From contig CALLJL010000008.1 in the NCBI GenBank assembly GCA_938092135.1, positions 320,361-384,360 of the forward strand: a stretch of DNA of 64,000 nucleotides. Reading direction: 5' to 3'. The position numbers and the translations under genes are program-made. Origin of the DNA: an uncultured bacterium. GTDB taxonomy: Bacteria > Acidobacteriota > Aminicenantia > Aminicenantales > CALLJL01. Positions 20,820 through 30,326 of the stretch are shown piece by piece; position 1 is the stretch's first letter, and every line of letters starts with the position of its first letter. The notes beneath the pieces are model-generated. The model did no database searches, was not told the origin of the DNA, and was given only the letters and a program-made list of their open reading frames with translations.

Positions 20820-21364
20820 CTCATTCTTTTTTCCAACCGCTTAACAATTTCATGAGAGGCAAGATACCCCCTTTGACGCAGCCGATGGACTCGGCAGGCA
20901 ATTTCAATTAGGGTAGCCATATTTCTGCCTGGAGCGACTGGAATTATGAGCTGGGGAATTTTTACTCCCAGAATTTCATAATCTTCAGGAAAATCAAGAC
21001 CAATGCGATCAAACTCATCACCTCGATGCCATCTTTTTAAATTGATGGCCAGATCAATTTGAACCGAAGGACAGATAGCCTTTTTCCCAAAAATTTCTTT
21101 AATATTGATTAGACCAAGACCTCTTAGTTCCATAAAATAACGAATAACGTCAGGCGGTTTACCCCTTAGCTTTCCAGATCGAGTTTTTTCAACCAGAACC
21201 ACATCATCGGAGACAAACCGATGTCCCCGAGTAATTAATTCAAGAGCACTCTCACTTTTTCCTACACCGCTATCACCTAAAATCAAAACGCCCAAGCCAT
21301 AAATCTCAAGAAGACCCGCCGAAATGATCTTCGTCCGTTGGGAATTCAATTTTTTTGAGCTCAT
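20816..21364 (-). CDS. hprK: HPr kinase/phosphorylase (C-terminal domain-only form, 182 aa)
   Basis: GLGVLILGDSGVGKSESALELITRGHRFVSDDVV; IELRGLGLINIKEIFG-like MELRGLGLINIKEIFG. Confidence 0.92.
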   Translation of the reverse strand: MSSKKLNSQRTKIISAGLLEIYGLGVLILGDSGVGKSESALELITRGHRFVSDDVVLVEKTRSGKLRGKPPDVIRYFMELRGLGLINIKEIFGKKAICPSVQIDLAINLKRWHRGDEFDRIGLDFPEDYEILGVKIPQLIIPVAPGRNMATLIEIACRVHRLRQRGYLASHEIVKRLEKRMR

Positions 21365-21409
21365 TGAAATTATAGTTCTGGCAATTCTTCAGCCGGCAAC
21401 AGCCAGGCT

Positions 21410-21880
21410 TCACTCATAGATTTTTTCTTCTTCTTCGCGAATTATTTCCAAGATGCGCCGGGATGACTTAGCGGCCAATATTTTTTTGGGAAGAGATGCG
21501 GCTTTACGAATCAACTGAGCAATTGCCGCCAGAATTTGAAGGTTGAGGCTGGGATTATCTGAAGGAGAAATGAGGAGAAAAAAAATGGAAGTAGGCTTGC
21601 CATCGGCCGATCCAAAGGAAACCCCTTTTTTAGAAAGGGCGAGAACCAGGATTGGATTGTTGAGCCCCGCTATTTTACAATGGGGAATAGCCACACCCTC
21701 GCCTACAGCGGTACTGCCAAGATTTTCTCGCTGAATTAGTTTCTCCAGAAGTTCAGAGGCGTTATTTATTTTCTGCTTTTCTTGGAGGAAATTGACCATC
21801 TCGCGTAAAGCACCATCCCTATCCTTAGCTTTTAGCTCATTAATTATCATTTCTTCAGTTATTAAATTAGCTATTCTCAT
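21410..21880 (-). CDS. ptsN: PTS EIIA-Ntr (PtsN-like)
   Basis: STAVGEGVAIPHCKI with active-site His; position beside hpf/rpoN/hprK. Confidence 0.9.
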   Translation of the reverse strand: MRIANLITEEMIINELKAKDRDGALREMVNFLQEKQKINNASELLEKLIQRENLGSTAVGEGVAIPHCKIAGLNNPILVLALSKKGVSFGSADGKPTSIFFLLISPSDNPSLNLQILAAIAQLIRKAASLPKKILAAKSSRRILEIIREEEEKIYE

Positions 21881-21898
21881 CTTACAACTATGCCAAAA

Positions 21899-22435
21899 TT
21901 ATTCGGGTTCAATCAAGCCATAATGGCCGTCGCGACGCTTAAAAATAACCGCAAATTTCTCATTATCCTCCCGGCGAAAAACAAATACATCCCTTCTTTT
22001 TAGATCAAGCTGCATAATAGCCTCTTCCACAGTCATTGGTTTTAGGGAATAGTCATTCATCCGGATAATCCTTTTTTCCTCTGGGGAAGATCCCAATTGA
22101 GTCTCCCCCGTCAGGGACAACTGTCTTTGCTCCCGGGCAACCCTTCTCTTTTTTTCTCTTACCTTCTCCCTTTCTTTTTTAATCCTCTTTTCTAAGCTAT
22201 CAAAAACTTTACCTAGGGTAACCATCAAATCAGGAGATTCATCTTCAGCTACAACTCCTATTCCTTTAGCTTTAAGATTAATTTCAATTTTATAACGATA
22301 TTTTTCATGGGAAAGAACAATATCAACTTCAGCAGGAGGGCGAAGTAATTTATTTATCGATTTAAGCCTTTTTTCACAATAAGATCTGATATTTGGAGTT
22401 ATTTCCACTTGTTTAGTGGTAAAACGAATATTCAT
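21899..22435 (-). CDS. hpf: ribosome hibernation promoting factor (long form)
   Basis: N-terminal S30AE/YfiA fold sequence and C-terminal PMTVEEAIMQLDLKRRDVFVFRREDNEKFAVIFKRRDGHYGLIEP. Confidence 0.92.
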   Translation of the reverse strand: MNIRFTTKQVEITPNIRSYCEKRLKSINKLLRPPAEVDIVLSHEKYRYKIEINLKAKGIGVVAEDESPDLMVTLGKVFDSLEKRIKKEREKVREKKRRVAREQRQLSLTGETQLGSSPEEKRIIRMNDYSLKPMTVEEAIMQLDLKRRDVFVFRREDNEKFAVIFKRRDGHYGLIEPE

Positions 22436-23907
22436 TTTTTCCTCTCCATTAAAAACTTTCTTTTCCGAACGTGAGAGGGAGGAATCTGAAGTTTCTTCCT
22501 ATATTTGGCTACCGTTCGGCGGGCAATCTTTATATTTTCTCGAGCTAATATCGCACACAAGTCAATGTCGCTTAAGGGATTGTTTGGATCCTCACCCTCA
22601 ATCAATTTTTTTATTTTTTCTTTGATTCTGAGTGAAGAAATCTCCTCTCCGTTCTGACCTGACAATGATTTATGAAAAAAATATTTTAATGAAAAGACAC
22701 CACGGGGAGTTTGAATATATTTATTGGCCACAACTCGACCAACGGTGGATTCATGAACTCCCACTTCCTCAGCAATTTCTGAAAGGGTTAAAGGCCTCAA
22801 ATATTCAATCCCCCTTTCGAGAAAATCTTTCTGGCGCCGGATAATTGCCTTGGCCACACGATAGACAGTCCGTTCTCGCTGATTAAGACTCTTTAAAAAC
22901 CATAGGGCTCGCTTCATCTTCTCTTTGAGGTAAGCATAAGCCTCGGGGTTAAGCCGGGAACTGCTGGCCATGATCTGACGATAAGAATTGCTTATTCTAA
23001 GTTTAGGCAAACCTTCATTATTCAAAATAATTTGATAATCATCTCCTTCTTTCGTAACAATAATATCAGGAACTATATACATAACTTTTTCCTGGCTATA
23101 TTTTCTGCCTGGGGCCGGGTCAAGTTGTCTTAGAACCTCGAGATGTTTTTTTAGTTCAGCCAGGGATATCTTCAATTCCCGGGCTAACTCCTCATAGTTG
23201 GCCTTTTCTAAGAGGGGGAGGTAATCCTCAATGATTTTCCGCGTAATTTCATTATTAATCCCAAGATATTCCATCTGGGCTAGCATCATTTCTTTCAGAT
23301 TTAAGGAACCAGAGCCAATAGGATCAAAGCTTTTTATTTTCTGACGTAGGGCCTCAACTTTCTCGACCTCAACGCCGAGGTCGGCAGCGATTTCTTCAAC
23401 GGGGGTAAGCAGATATCCATCCTCATTTATATTGCCAATAATATGGGTAGCAATGGCTTTTTCCTCTTCCGAAAAGAAAGTTAAACTGGCTTGCCAATGG
23501 AGGTGATCCCATAAAGACGGTCCTTGAGACAAAACATTTTCCAAGGGAGGAATTTCTTTCGGCTCTTGATCCAACTGATCTGGGCTATCATCCAAATAAT
23601 GGGCGAGAACTTCTTCCCATAGGGTATCATCCTCAGAATCGAGTTTTTTAGCTTCAGCCTCAATTTCACCTATAATTGATTCTTCATCTTGATTTGGCTC
23701 GGCCACTGGCATCTCTATGGCAATTTCAGTTGACCCTGGAGGTTCTCCTGATGGCACCTCTTCAAGAAGGGGATTTTCAGCCAGTTCGGCATCAATGATT
23801 TCAATCAATTCTAAATTCGTCAAAGGCAATAATTTAATAGCCTGTTGTAAGGCAGGGGCTAATATCAGCTTTTGAACCTGCTTCTGATCCAGCTTTTGTT
23901 TCAGCAT
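22432..23907 (-). CDS. rpoN: RNA polymerase sigma-54 factor
   Basis: Q-rich region I (LDQKQVQKLILAPALQQAIKLL), RpoN box ARRTVAKYRKKLQIP. Confidence 0.95.
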   Translation of the reverse strand: MLKQKLDQKQVQKLILAPALQQAIKLLPLTNLELIEIIDAELAENPLLEEVPSGEPPGSTEIAIEMPVAEPNQDEESIIGEIEAEAKKLDSEDDTLWEEVLAHYLDDSPDQLDQEPKEIPPLENVLSQGPSLWDHLHWQASLTFFSEEEKAIATHIIGNINEDGYLLTPVEEIAADLGVEVEKVEALRQKIKSFDPIGSGSLNLKEMMLAQMEYLGINNEITRKIIEDYLPLLEKANYEELARELKISLAELKKHLEVLRQLDPAPGRKYSQEKVMYIVPDIIVTKEGDDYQIILNNEGLPKLRISNSYRQIMASSSRLNPEAYAYLKEKMKRALWFLKSLNQRERTVYRVAKAIIRRQKDFLERGIEYLRPLTLSEIAEEVGVHESTVGRVVANKYIQTPRGVFSLKYFFHKSLSGQNGEEISSLRIKEKIKKLIEGEDPNNPLSDIDLCAILARENIKIARRTVAKYRKKLQIPPSHVRKRKFLMERKK

Positions 23908-23924
23908 AGCTCAAACCGTTTCCT

Positions 23925-24650
23925 TCAAAAAAGACGGAACTCCTCCCCTAAATATCTCTTTCTGACTTCGGACGAATTAATAATTTCCTCGGGGGAACCA
24001 GTCTTAATAATCTCCCCCCCATCGATAATGGTGGCCTGATCAGTAATTTTCAAAGTTTCGCGAACATTATGATCAGTTACCAGAATTCCAATTCCATTCT
24101 TTTTGAGGTTTTGTAATAATTCCCGCAATTCCAAAGTAGCCAAAGGATCAATGCCGGTGAAGGGCTCATCAAGAAGGAGAAAATCGGGCTTTAGGGCCAT
24201 GGCTCGGGCTATTTCCAAACGCCTCTTCTCCCCACCAGATAAATAACAGGCCTTAACCCGACTGAGATTTTTTAGGCCGAATTGTTGGAGAAGTTCAGCA
24301 ATTTCAGCCCTTTCCTTCCTGTCATCTAAAACCATCTCTTGGATAGCCAGAATATTTTCCTCAACAGTTAGTCCAAGGAAAAGGGAAGGCTCCTGGGGTA
24401 AAAGTCCGATTCCCGCCCTGGCTCTCAAGTACATGGGCCAGTGGGAAATATCCTCTCCTTTTAAGAAAACCTTACCTTCATCGGGGGAAACTAAACCAGC
24501 CAGAATGGCAAAAGTAGTCGTTTTGCCAGCACCATTGGGTCCTAAAAGACCAACTATTTCCCCCTGCTTAACTTCAAGAGATACCCCTATGAGGACACGA
24601 CGGCGCCGATAACTCTTGACTAATTTTTCGGCTCTCAAATAACCCTTCAT
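23925..24650 (-). CDS. lptB: LPS export ABC transporter ATPase
   Basis: GLLGPNGAGKTTTF, YLSGGEKRRLEIARAMA, LLDEPFTGIDPLA; next to rpoN and LptC/LptA-like gene. Confidence 0.92.
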   Translation of the reverse strand: MKGYLRAEKLVKSYRRRRVLIGVSLEVKQGEIVGLLGPNGAGKTTTFAILAGLVSPDEGKVFLKGEDISHWPMYLRARAGIGLLPQEPSLFLGLTVEENILAIQEMVLDDRKERAEIAELLQQFGLKNLSRVKACYLSGGEKRRLEIARAMALKPDFLLLDEPFTGIDPLATLELRELLQNLKKNGIGILVTDHNVRETLKITDQATIIDGGEIIKTGSPEEIINSSEVRKRYLGEEFRLF

Positions 24651-24652
24651 AA

Positions 24653-26527
24653 TTATTTTTTAATAATAGAAATTGACCTTTCACGACCCTGATTTTCCAC
24701 CAGTATTCTACCTTCGGCCAGATTAAATGTCAATTTATCTCCCCTAATACTACCCTGTTCCGGATCTTCAAGAACCGGTTTGCCTATTAGAACAAAGATA
24801 TCCTTTTCCCATTCGTAAAATCCACTTTGCCCCAACGCTACGATTAAATCTTTAGCCACCCTAACGCCTCCCGTCGACTCAATTCTTTCTAACTCAGAGC
24901 TATCCCCTTTGAAATTAATCATCATTTTTTCAGCTCTCACATTATAATCAGCGAAGAACATTTCACAGGGCCCTTCAAAATTCAGCTGATTTTTATCAGG
25001 CCAATAATTCATTTGAGAAGAAATTATAATTACTTGCCGCGCTTGAGATAATTTTTTCTGATCCCGCCTGATGACAATCATTCTGACTTCTCCAGAAGCT
25101 TTTATTTCTCTTTGATCAAAGGCAAGAAAGATTCTGGCGGCCTCGATCGAAAAATCTTCCTGCCAAAGCCTGGCTTTTTCTTCGAGAATTAATCTATTTT
25201 CTCCGAAAGAATAATAAAGAACTTCGGCGAAGCCAAAAAGGGGTTTATCCGATGATAAAAACCCAGCCCTTTCTTTTTCCTCTTTTCTTTCCGGTTCAAG
25301 AATTAACTGGACTTCCTCTCTGGCTTCAAGATCCTGAGTTTCCACGTTTAAGGTCATTTCAGCCGCCATAATGGAAACGTTCTTCTCGCCGAGATAAGCT
25401 TTTTTGTTCTGGAAATTACTGATCAGAAGATGTTTTCTTTCTTCATAATATATAATAGTTTCAGCCCGAGCGACTTGTTCATGGCCCGAGTCAAGATTCC
25501 TTCGATTCCAGACGGCTTGCTCCTGAGTTATAATCTCCCTTAATCCTCCCCATCGGTTAAAAAGAATTTTTAATTTAGCCGCAGCGAAAGAAATTTTTTC
25601 ATTTGCACTTGTTATTTCAAGCTGACAATTACCTTCAGCTTCAAGGGCATGAATGCGGTTAGAATTCAAGAAAGGTCTAATTCTCAGAAAAGAGGCATTA
25701 AGCGATGAGTCATAGGCTCGCCCTTTGACTCGCCCTCTGACGATTCCACCGAGTTCAAGATAACGAAGGAATTGCTCATCTTCGGAAAGAAGAAGTTCTG
25801 CCCAATCAGCCTCACCGAAATTATTTCCTTGAAAAAGATGAACTTGACCTTCGAGGCGACCCCGTCGCTCTCGCCTATCAAAAACTAATGCTTGAGCTTC
25901 AATATTCAAGGGCAGTTGCCTTGTGTCTTCAGGCTCAAGTTTTATTTTAACCCCTTCTTGGAGATTAAGCTTTTCCTCCCGCAAACTGTAAGTAAGAACT
26001 CTTGCCTCGCCGCTTAATTTTTTAAATATAAATTTTACTAACCCATGAGCTTCCAAAAATTCATCTTCTCGGCGGTAAATTACCTTATCAGCTTCAAAAT
26101 CCAACCCTTGCCTCTTCACCCTGACCTGACCGGAGAATATAACCAGTCGCCAATCCTGATCATACTGAGCTTCATCGCAACTAATCCAGGTTTCAAGCCC
26201 CTGACGCCGACCAAAATCATGAATCGCCACCTTGCCTTCAAGGCGATAAACTCCTTCCTTAAGGGCAATATGGCGTTCTGCCTTTATCTCAATTCTACCT
26301 CGGTCACCTCTAAACTCGACGAATTTCAATCCTATTTGCTGTTCAACTAGAAAATTTTCGGGTTTGCTTGAAGAAGGCGGGGAGATGGGACCAGCCAACC
26401 TTTTTCTTGCTTCTGAAAACAAGAGGTAATAAATAACTGAGCCAAGAATGACCAGAAAAGCAACGATTGATACGTATCTAAGTAGAAAAAGCCAAATAAA
26501 TTCTTTTTTCCTTTTTATCGCAATCAT
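24653..26527 (-). CDS. LptC-like N-terminus joined to extended LptA/OstA-type repeats (single 624-aa protein)
   Basis: N-terminal TM anchor; repeated OstA-like strands (ISCDEAQYDQDWRLVIFSGQVRVKRQGLDFEADKVIY; QNQLNFEGPCEMFFADYNVRAEKMMINF; GDKLTFNLAEGRILVEN); adjacent to lptB. Confidence 0.75.
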   Translation of the reverse strand: MIAIKRKKEFIWLFLLRYVSIVAFLVILGSVIYYLLFSEARKRLAGPISPPSSSKPENFLVEQQIGLKFVEFRGDRGRIEIKAERHIALKEGVYRLEGKVAIHDFGRRQGLETWISCDEAQYDQDWRLVIFSGQVRVKRQGLDFEADKVIYRREDEFLEAHGLVKFIFKKLSGEARVLTYSLREEKLNLQEGVKIKLEPEDTRQLPLNIEAQALVFDRRERRGRLEGQVHLFQGNNFGEADWAELLLSEDEQFLRYLELGGIVRGRVKGRAYDSSLNASFLRIRPFLNSNRIHALEAEGNCQLEITSANEKISFAAAKLKILFNRWGGLREIITQEQAVWNRRNLDSGHEQVARAETIIYYEERKHLLISNFQNKKAYLGEKNVSIMAAEMTLNVETQDLEAREEVQLILEPERKEEKERAGFLSSDKPLFGFAEVLYYSFGENRLILEEKARLWQEDFSIEAARIFLAFDQREIKASGEVRMIVIRRDQKKLSQARQVIIISSQMNYWPDKNQLNFEGPCEMFFADYNVRAEKMMINFKGDSSELERIESTGGVRVAKDLIVALGQSGFYEWEKDIFVLIGKPVLEDPEQGSIRGDKLTFNLAEGRILVENQGRERSISIIKK

Positions 26528-28230
26528 TTTTTAGACTTTGCCCAATCTTCAATAGATAGAATAAAACTTTCTTCTCCGAAGGAACGGGTAAGCTGAAGGG
26601 AGGCCACAAGGTCAATTTGGGCTCCCTCGCTGAAAGAGGCTAAATCTTCAGAGACGAAAGAGCTGAAGGCTTCAAATACGCGACCATCTTGTTCAAGTTT
26701 CAGTTTATTAATATTATTGGGTAAATTCTTTGGTTTGGAAACAATTTTAACATTAGAAAGAAGGAAGAGAGGTCGCGGATTGCCTGGGCCAAAGGGAGGC
26801 AGAAGCAGGTAATTCTGGAGGAAGGAGCCAGAGATTTCACTGAATCTCAGAGGACCATCTATTAGGAGTTTCGGCCTTAAATCTTCTTCGGTTAGCCAGG
26901 AGGAAGCAATTAAATTCAATCGATTTTTAAGTTCCATAATTTTTTTCCTGGGAAGAACACATCCAGCGGCATGATGATGGCCGCCATAATCCACGAAAAG
27001 ATCCTTGCATTGTCTCAGTGCCTCAATTAAAGAAAAAGAGTTGATGCTGCGGCCAGAACCATAAGCCCATTCATTCTCATAGGCAAAAAGAATTACTGGC
27101 CGGTGGAATTTTTCCTTAAGCCGATTGGCCACAATCCCGATTATCCCCCTTGACCATTCATCACAGCCAGTAATAAATATTCGGTATTTATTGGGCCATT
27201 GGCGGCTATTTATGGTGGCTACAACTTGATTAAGAATTTTTTCTTCAGCCTCTTGCCTTAAAGAATTAAGTTGATTCAATTTTTGAGAAAGAGAAAGGGC
27301 CTCCTCTTCAGATTTGGTTAAAAAGAGCTTGACCGCCAGATCAGGGGAGGCCATTCGACCAGCAGCGTTAATCCGGGGACCAATTCGGAAACCCACATCC
27401 CCTTCAGTTAGTCTTTCCCCCTGAAGTCCACTGACCTCGAGCAGCTGTCTTAACCCATAATTACGAACTTCGCTTAAAGTCTTGAGTCCATGGCGAACGA
27501 GCAATCTATTTTCCCCAATTAACGGGGCAATGTCAGTTATCGTCCCGATAGCCACCAATTTCGTGTAATAGGGAATAAGGGATTCCTTGTTTCTTTTCTG
27601 TAGCAAGGCCTGAATCAATTTGAAGGCTATCCCGACAGCGGTTAAATGGGGAAAGGGATATCCGGAGTCGGGGAGATGGGGATTAAGAATAGCAATGGCC
27701 TCAGGCTTCTTATCCCCAGGCACATGATGGTCAGTGATAATAACATCAATCCTTTGGTCTTTGGCCAGCTGCACAAATTCATTAGCCTTTATTCCGCAAT
27801 CAACGGTAATTACCAACCTGGCTCCTTTTTGCTGAATAATTGACAGGTGATCAGGCTTGATCCCATAACCTTCTTTAAGCCTGTGGGGAACATAGTAATC
27901 CACGCTCGCCCCAAGGGAAACAAGGGCCTGATAAAGCATGACTAAAGCCAAGATGCCATCAGCATCGTAATCTCCAAATATAAGAATTTTTTCTCTGTTT
28001 TTTATTGCCTTTTCAATCCGATTAAGACAGATTTCCATATCTTTAAAAAGAAAAGGGGAAGGCCCATCAAGCCAAGAACCCCAAAGAAAAAGCTCGGCTT
28101 CGCGATTACTTTTAATCCCTCGGTTGGCCAGAATCCGAGCTATAGGCAAAGGAATCCCAAGATTTTGACTTAGCCTCTTCGGTATTTCTGGAATATCAGA
28201 AATGATCCAGCGGGCCTTTAGTCCGTTCAT
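26524..28230 (-). CDS. recJ: single-stranded-DNA-specific exonuclease RecJ (ORF track start 28245 is a TTG inside the promoter; ATG 28230)
   Basis: FGDYDADGILALVML, VTVDCGI, ITDHHVPG, DYGGHHHAAGC. Confidence 0.93.
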   Translation of the reverse strand: MNGLKARWIISDIPEIPKRLSQNLGIPLPIARILANRGIKSNREAELFLWGSWLDGPSPFLFKDMEICLNRIEKAIKNREKILIFGDYDADGILALVMLYQALVSLGASVDYYVPHRLKEGYGIKPDHLSIIQQKGARLVITVDCGIKANEFVQLAKDQRIDVIITDHHVPGDKKPEAIAILNPHLPDSGYPFPHLTAVGIAFKLIQALLQKRNKESLIPYYTKLVAIGTITDIAPLIGENRLLVRHGLKTLSEVRNYGLRQLLEVSGLQGERLTEGDVGFRIGPRINAAGRMASPDLAVKLFLTKSEEEALSLSQKLNQLNSLRQEAEEKILNQVVATINSRQWPNKYRIFITGCDEWSRGIIGIVANRLKEKFHRPVILFAYENEWAYGSGRSINSFSLIEALRQCKDLFVDYGGHHHAAGCVLPRKKIMELKNRLNLIASSWLTEEDLRPKLLIDGPLRFSEISGSFLQNYLLLPPFGPGNPRPLFLLSNVKIVSKPKNLPNNINKLKLEQDGRVFEAFSSFVSEDLASFSEGAQIDLVASLQLTRSFGEESFILSIEDWAKSKK

Positions 28231-28236
28231 GTTTTC

Positions 28237-28265
28237 ATGGTACAAAAAAAAGAAGAAAGGCTCAA
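28237..28265 (-). promoter_or_regulatory. sigma70-type promoter of recJ, leaderless geometry
   Basis: Minus strand: TTGAGC (28265-28260) - 17 nt - TACCAT (28242-28237) - 6 nt - ATG (28230). Confidence 0.65.
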
Positions 28266-28291
28266 TTAAAGTTTTGTTTCGGCCTGGCGCG

Positions 28292-28320
28292 TTGACTTAG
28301 CCTGGGGCCAAATCTATAAT
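28292..28320 (+). promoter_or_regulatory. sigma70-type promoter of ftsY, leaderless geometry
   Basis: TTGACT (28292-28297) - 17 nt - TATAAT (28315-28320) - 6 nt - ATG (28327). Confidence 0.8.
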
Positions 28321-28326
28321 GGAAAA

Positions 28327-29220
28327 ATGGTGTTTTCCCTGCTTAAAGCGAAACTAAATCGAACGCGTCAGATTTTTCAAGAGAAAATCCAAAATCTAAA
28401 GCGCGAACAAGTCTCTAAAGAAAGAGCTCTCGAGGAATTGGCCGAAGCTTTAATCCTTGCCGATGTAGGAGTTGTTACAACTGAAAAAATAATAACTAAT
28501 TTAAAAAAGAAATTAAAAGCTGATTCATCCCTTAATCTCGAAAAAGCCCTAAAAGATGAGTTATTAGCTCTTCTTGGCCATGAACCTGCTCCCCTTAGCT
28601 TAAATTATTATCCCTTTGTCGTCATGTTTGTTGGCGTAAATGGTGGGGGCAAAACCACTTCCTTAGCCAAACTAGCTTATTTTCTTAAAAAACAGGGGCG
28701 ACAGATAATCCTCGTGGCTGCTGACACCTTCAGGGCTGCGGCCCAGGAACAAATTCAGATTTGGAGCCGAAAACTTGATCTGCCCTTAATTCGGGGACAA
28801 TATGGAGCTGATCCAGCCGCTGTAGTCTTCGATGGTCTAAAAGCCTTAAAAGCAAGAGGGGCAGATGCCCTGCTAATAGACACGGCAGGCAGAATCCACA
28901 CTAATATTAACCTAATGGCGGAGCTTGAAAAAATAAAAAAAGTTATCAGCCGGGAAATTAGCGGCGCTCCCCATGAAGTTCTTCTTGTTCTTGATGCCAG
29001 TATTGGACAAAATGCTCTCTCCCAGGCCAGGGAATTTCTGAAATTTTCCGGCCTTACCGGTATTTTTCTTTCCAAGCTTGATGGTACGGCCAAGGGAGGG
29101 GCAGCTTTAGCTGTGGCCTCTGAACTTTCGTTACCTATCAAACTCATCGGTATTGGCGAAAAAGAAGAAGACATGCTTCCTTTTTCACCTCAAGAATTTA
29201 TTGATGCCCTTCTTTCATGA
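28327..29220 (+). CDS. ftsY: signal recognition particle receptor FtsY
   Basis: GVNGGGKTTSLAKLAYFLKKQGRQIILVAADTFRAAAQEQ, DTAGRIHTN, LSKLDGTAKGGA. Confidence 0.95.
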   Translation: MVFSLLKAKLNRTRQIFQEKIQNLKREQVSKERALEELAEALILADVGVVTTEKIITNLKKKLKADSSLNLEKALKDELLALLGHEPAPLSLNYYPFVVMFVGVNGGGKTTSLAKLAYFLKKQGRQIILVAADTFRAAAQEQIQIWSRKLDLPLIRGQYGADPAAVVFDGLKALKARGADALLIDTAGRIHTNINLMAELEKIKKVISREISGAPHEVLLVLDASIGQNALSQAREFLKFSGLTGIFLSKLDGTAKGGAALAVASELSLPIKLIGIGEKEEDMLPFSPQEFIDALLS

Positions 29221-30326
29221 CAAAAAAACAGGAAATTATTGACCAAGCCTTTATGGAAATGGCCTATTCTTTAGCCGCCAGAGCAAGAGGGTGGGCCAGC
29301 CCTAATCCTTATGTCGGTGCGGTCGTTGTTAAAAATAATAAAATTATAGGCTACGGTTATCACGAGCAACCTGGAAAGCCCCATGCCGAAGTAATCGCTT
29401 TACAAAGAGCTGGAGAAAAGGCTAAAGATAGCACTCTTTATGTCACCCTTGAACCCTGTGTTCACTGGGGAAGAACACCTCCTTGCGTCGAGACTATCCT
29501 TCGCTTTCGACCCAAAAGGGTAGTTATTTCAGCCCTTGATCCAAATCCAATTGTTTATAAAAAGGGAGTGCAAAAACTAAAAGAAGCCGGAATCGAAGTA
29601 AATGTTGGCTGTTTAAAGGAAAGGAATGACCGGTTAAATGAAGCTTATATTAAATTTATTACCCAGGGCCTTCCTTATATAATCTTAAAAGCGGCTTTAT
29701 CTCTCGATGCAAAAATAGCTGCAACCGACAGCTCCTCTCGCTGGATAACAGGGCCTCTGGCTAGGGATTACGCTCATCTTCTTAGAGGTGAAGTTGATGC
29801 CATTCTTGTGGGTATAAATACAGTTCTTCACGATAATCCCCGCCTAACAGTCAGGCATCCCCTTTGGGGGGAAAAAAGGATAATCAGGGTGGTCCTTGAT
29901 TCCCAGCTTAGACTTCCCCCTGATTCTCGCTTGCTAAAAACTCTTGACAAAGGGCCAGTTATTGTTTTTACCTCAATTGAAGCCTCAGAAAAAAGGAAGA
30001 AAATTCTAAGCGCAAAGGGTGTTAAAATAATAACCGTCAAGGGCGAGAAGCATTACCTAAATCTTCATCATGTTTTGCAAGAATTAGGTCAGCTTGGTGT
30101 AGCTAGTCTGCTCGTCGAAGGTGGAAGTCGAGTTCTTACGAGTTTTCTTGAGCATAATCTTGGGGATAAAATCTTTCTTTTCTTTGCCCCGCTTTTATTT
30201 GGAGGTCAGAAGGCACCTTCCCTTTTTGCCGGACAGGGCTTTCCGACCATTAAAAAGGGCCTTCGCCTGCGCTATTATCGAACTTTTTCCCTGGGAAATG
30301 ACATTATCTTAGAGGGATATTTTTAA
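29217..30326 (+). CDS. ribD: bifunctional diaminohydroxyphosphoribosylaminopyrimidine deaminase / 5-amino-6-(5-phosphoribosylamino)uracil reductase
   Basis: HAEVIAL...TLYVTLEPCVHWGRTPPC deaminase motif; C-terminal reductase domain KAALSLDAKIA. Confidence 0.95.
   Translation: MTKKQEIIDQAFMEMAYSLAARARGWASPNPYVGAVVVKNNKIIGYGYHEQPGKPHAEVIALQRAGEKAKDSTLYVTLEPCVHWGRTPPCVETILRFRPKRVVISALDPNPIVYKKGVQKLKEAGIEVNVGCLKERNDRLNEAYIKFITQGLPYIILKAALSLDAKIAATDSSSRWITGPLARDYAHLLRGEVDAILVGINTVLHDNPRLTVRHPLWGEKRIIRVVLDSQLRLPPDSRLLKTLDKGPVIVFTSIEASEKRKKILSAKGVKIITVKGEKHYLNLHHVLQELGQLGVASLLVEGGSRVLTSFLEHNLGDKIFLFFAPLLFGGQKAPSLFAGQGFPTIKKGLRLRYYRTFSLGNDIILEGYF

Noticed and set aside
29100-29217. Looked for an FMN riboswitch before ribD
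   Set aside because: ribD overlaps the ftsY stop codon; no space and no RFN-like conserved segments.
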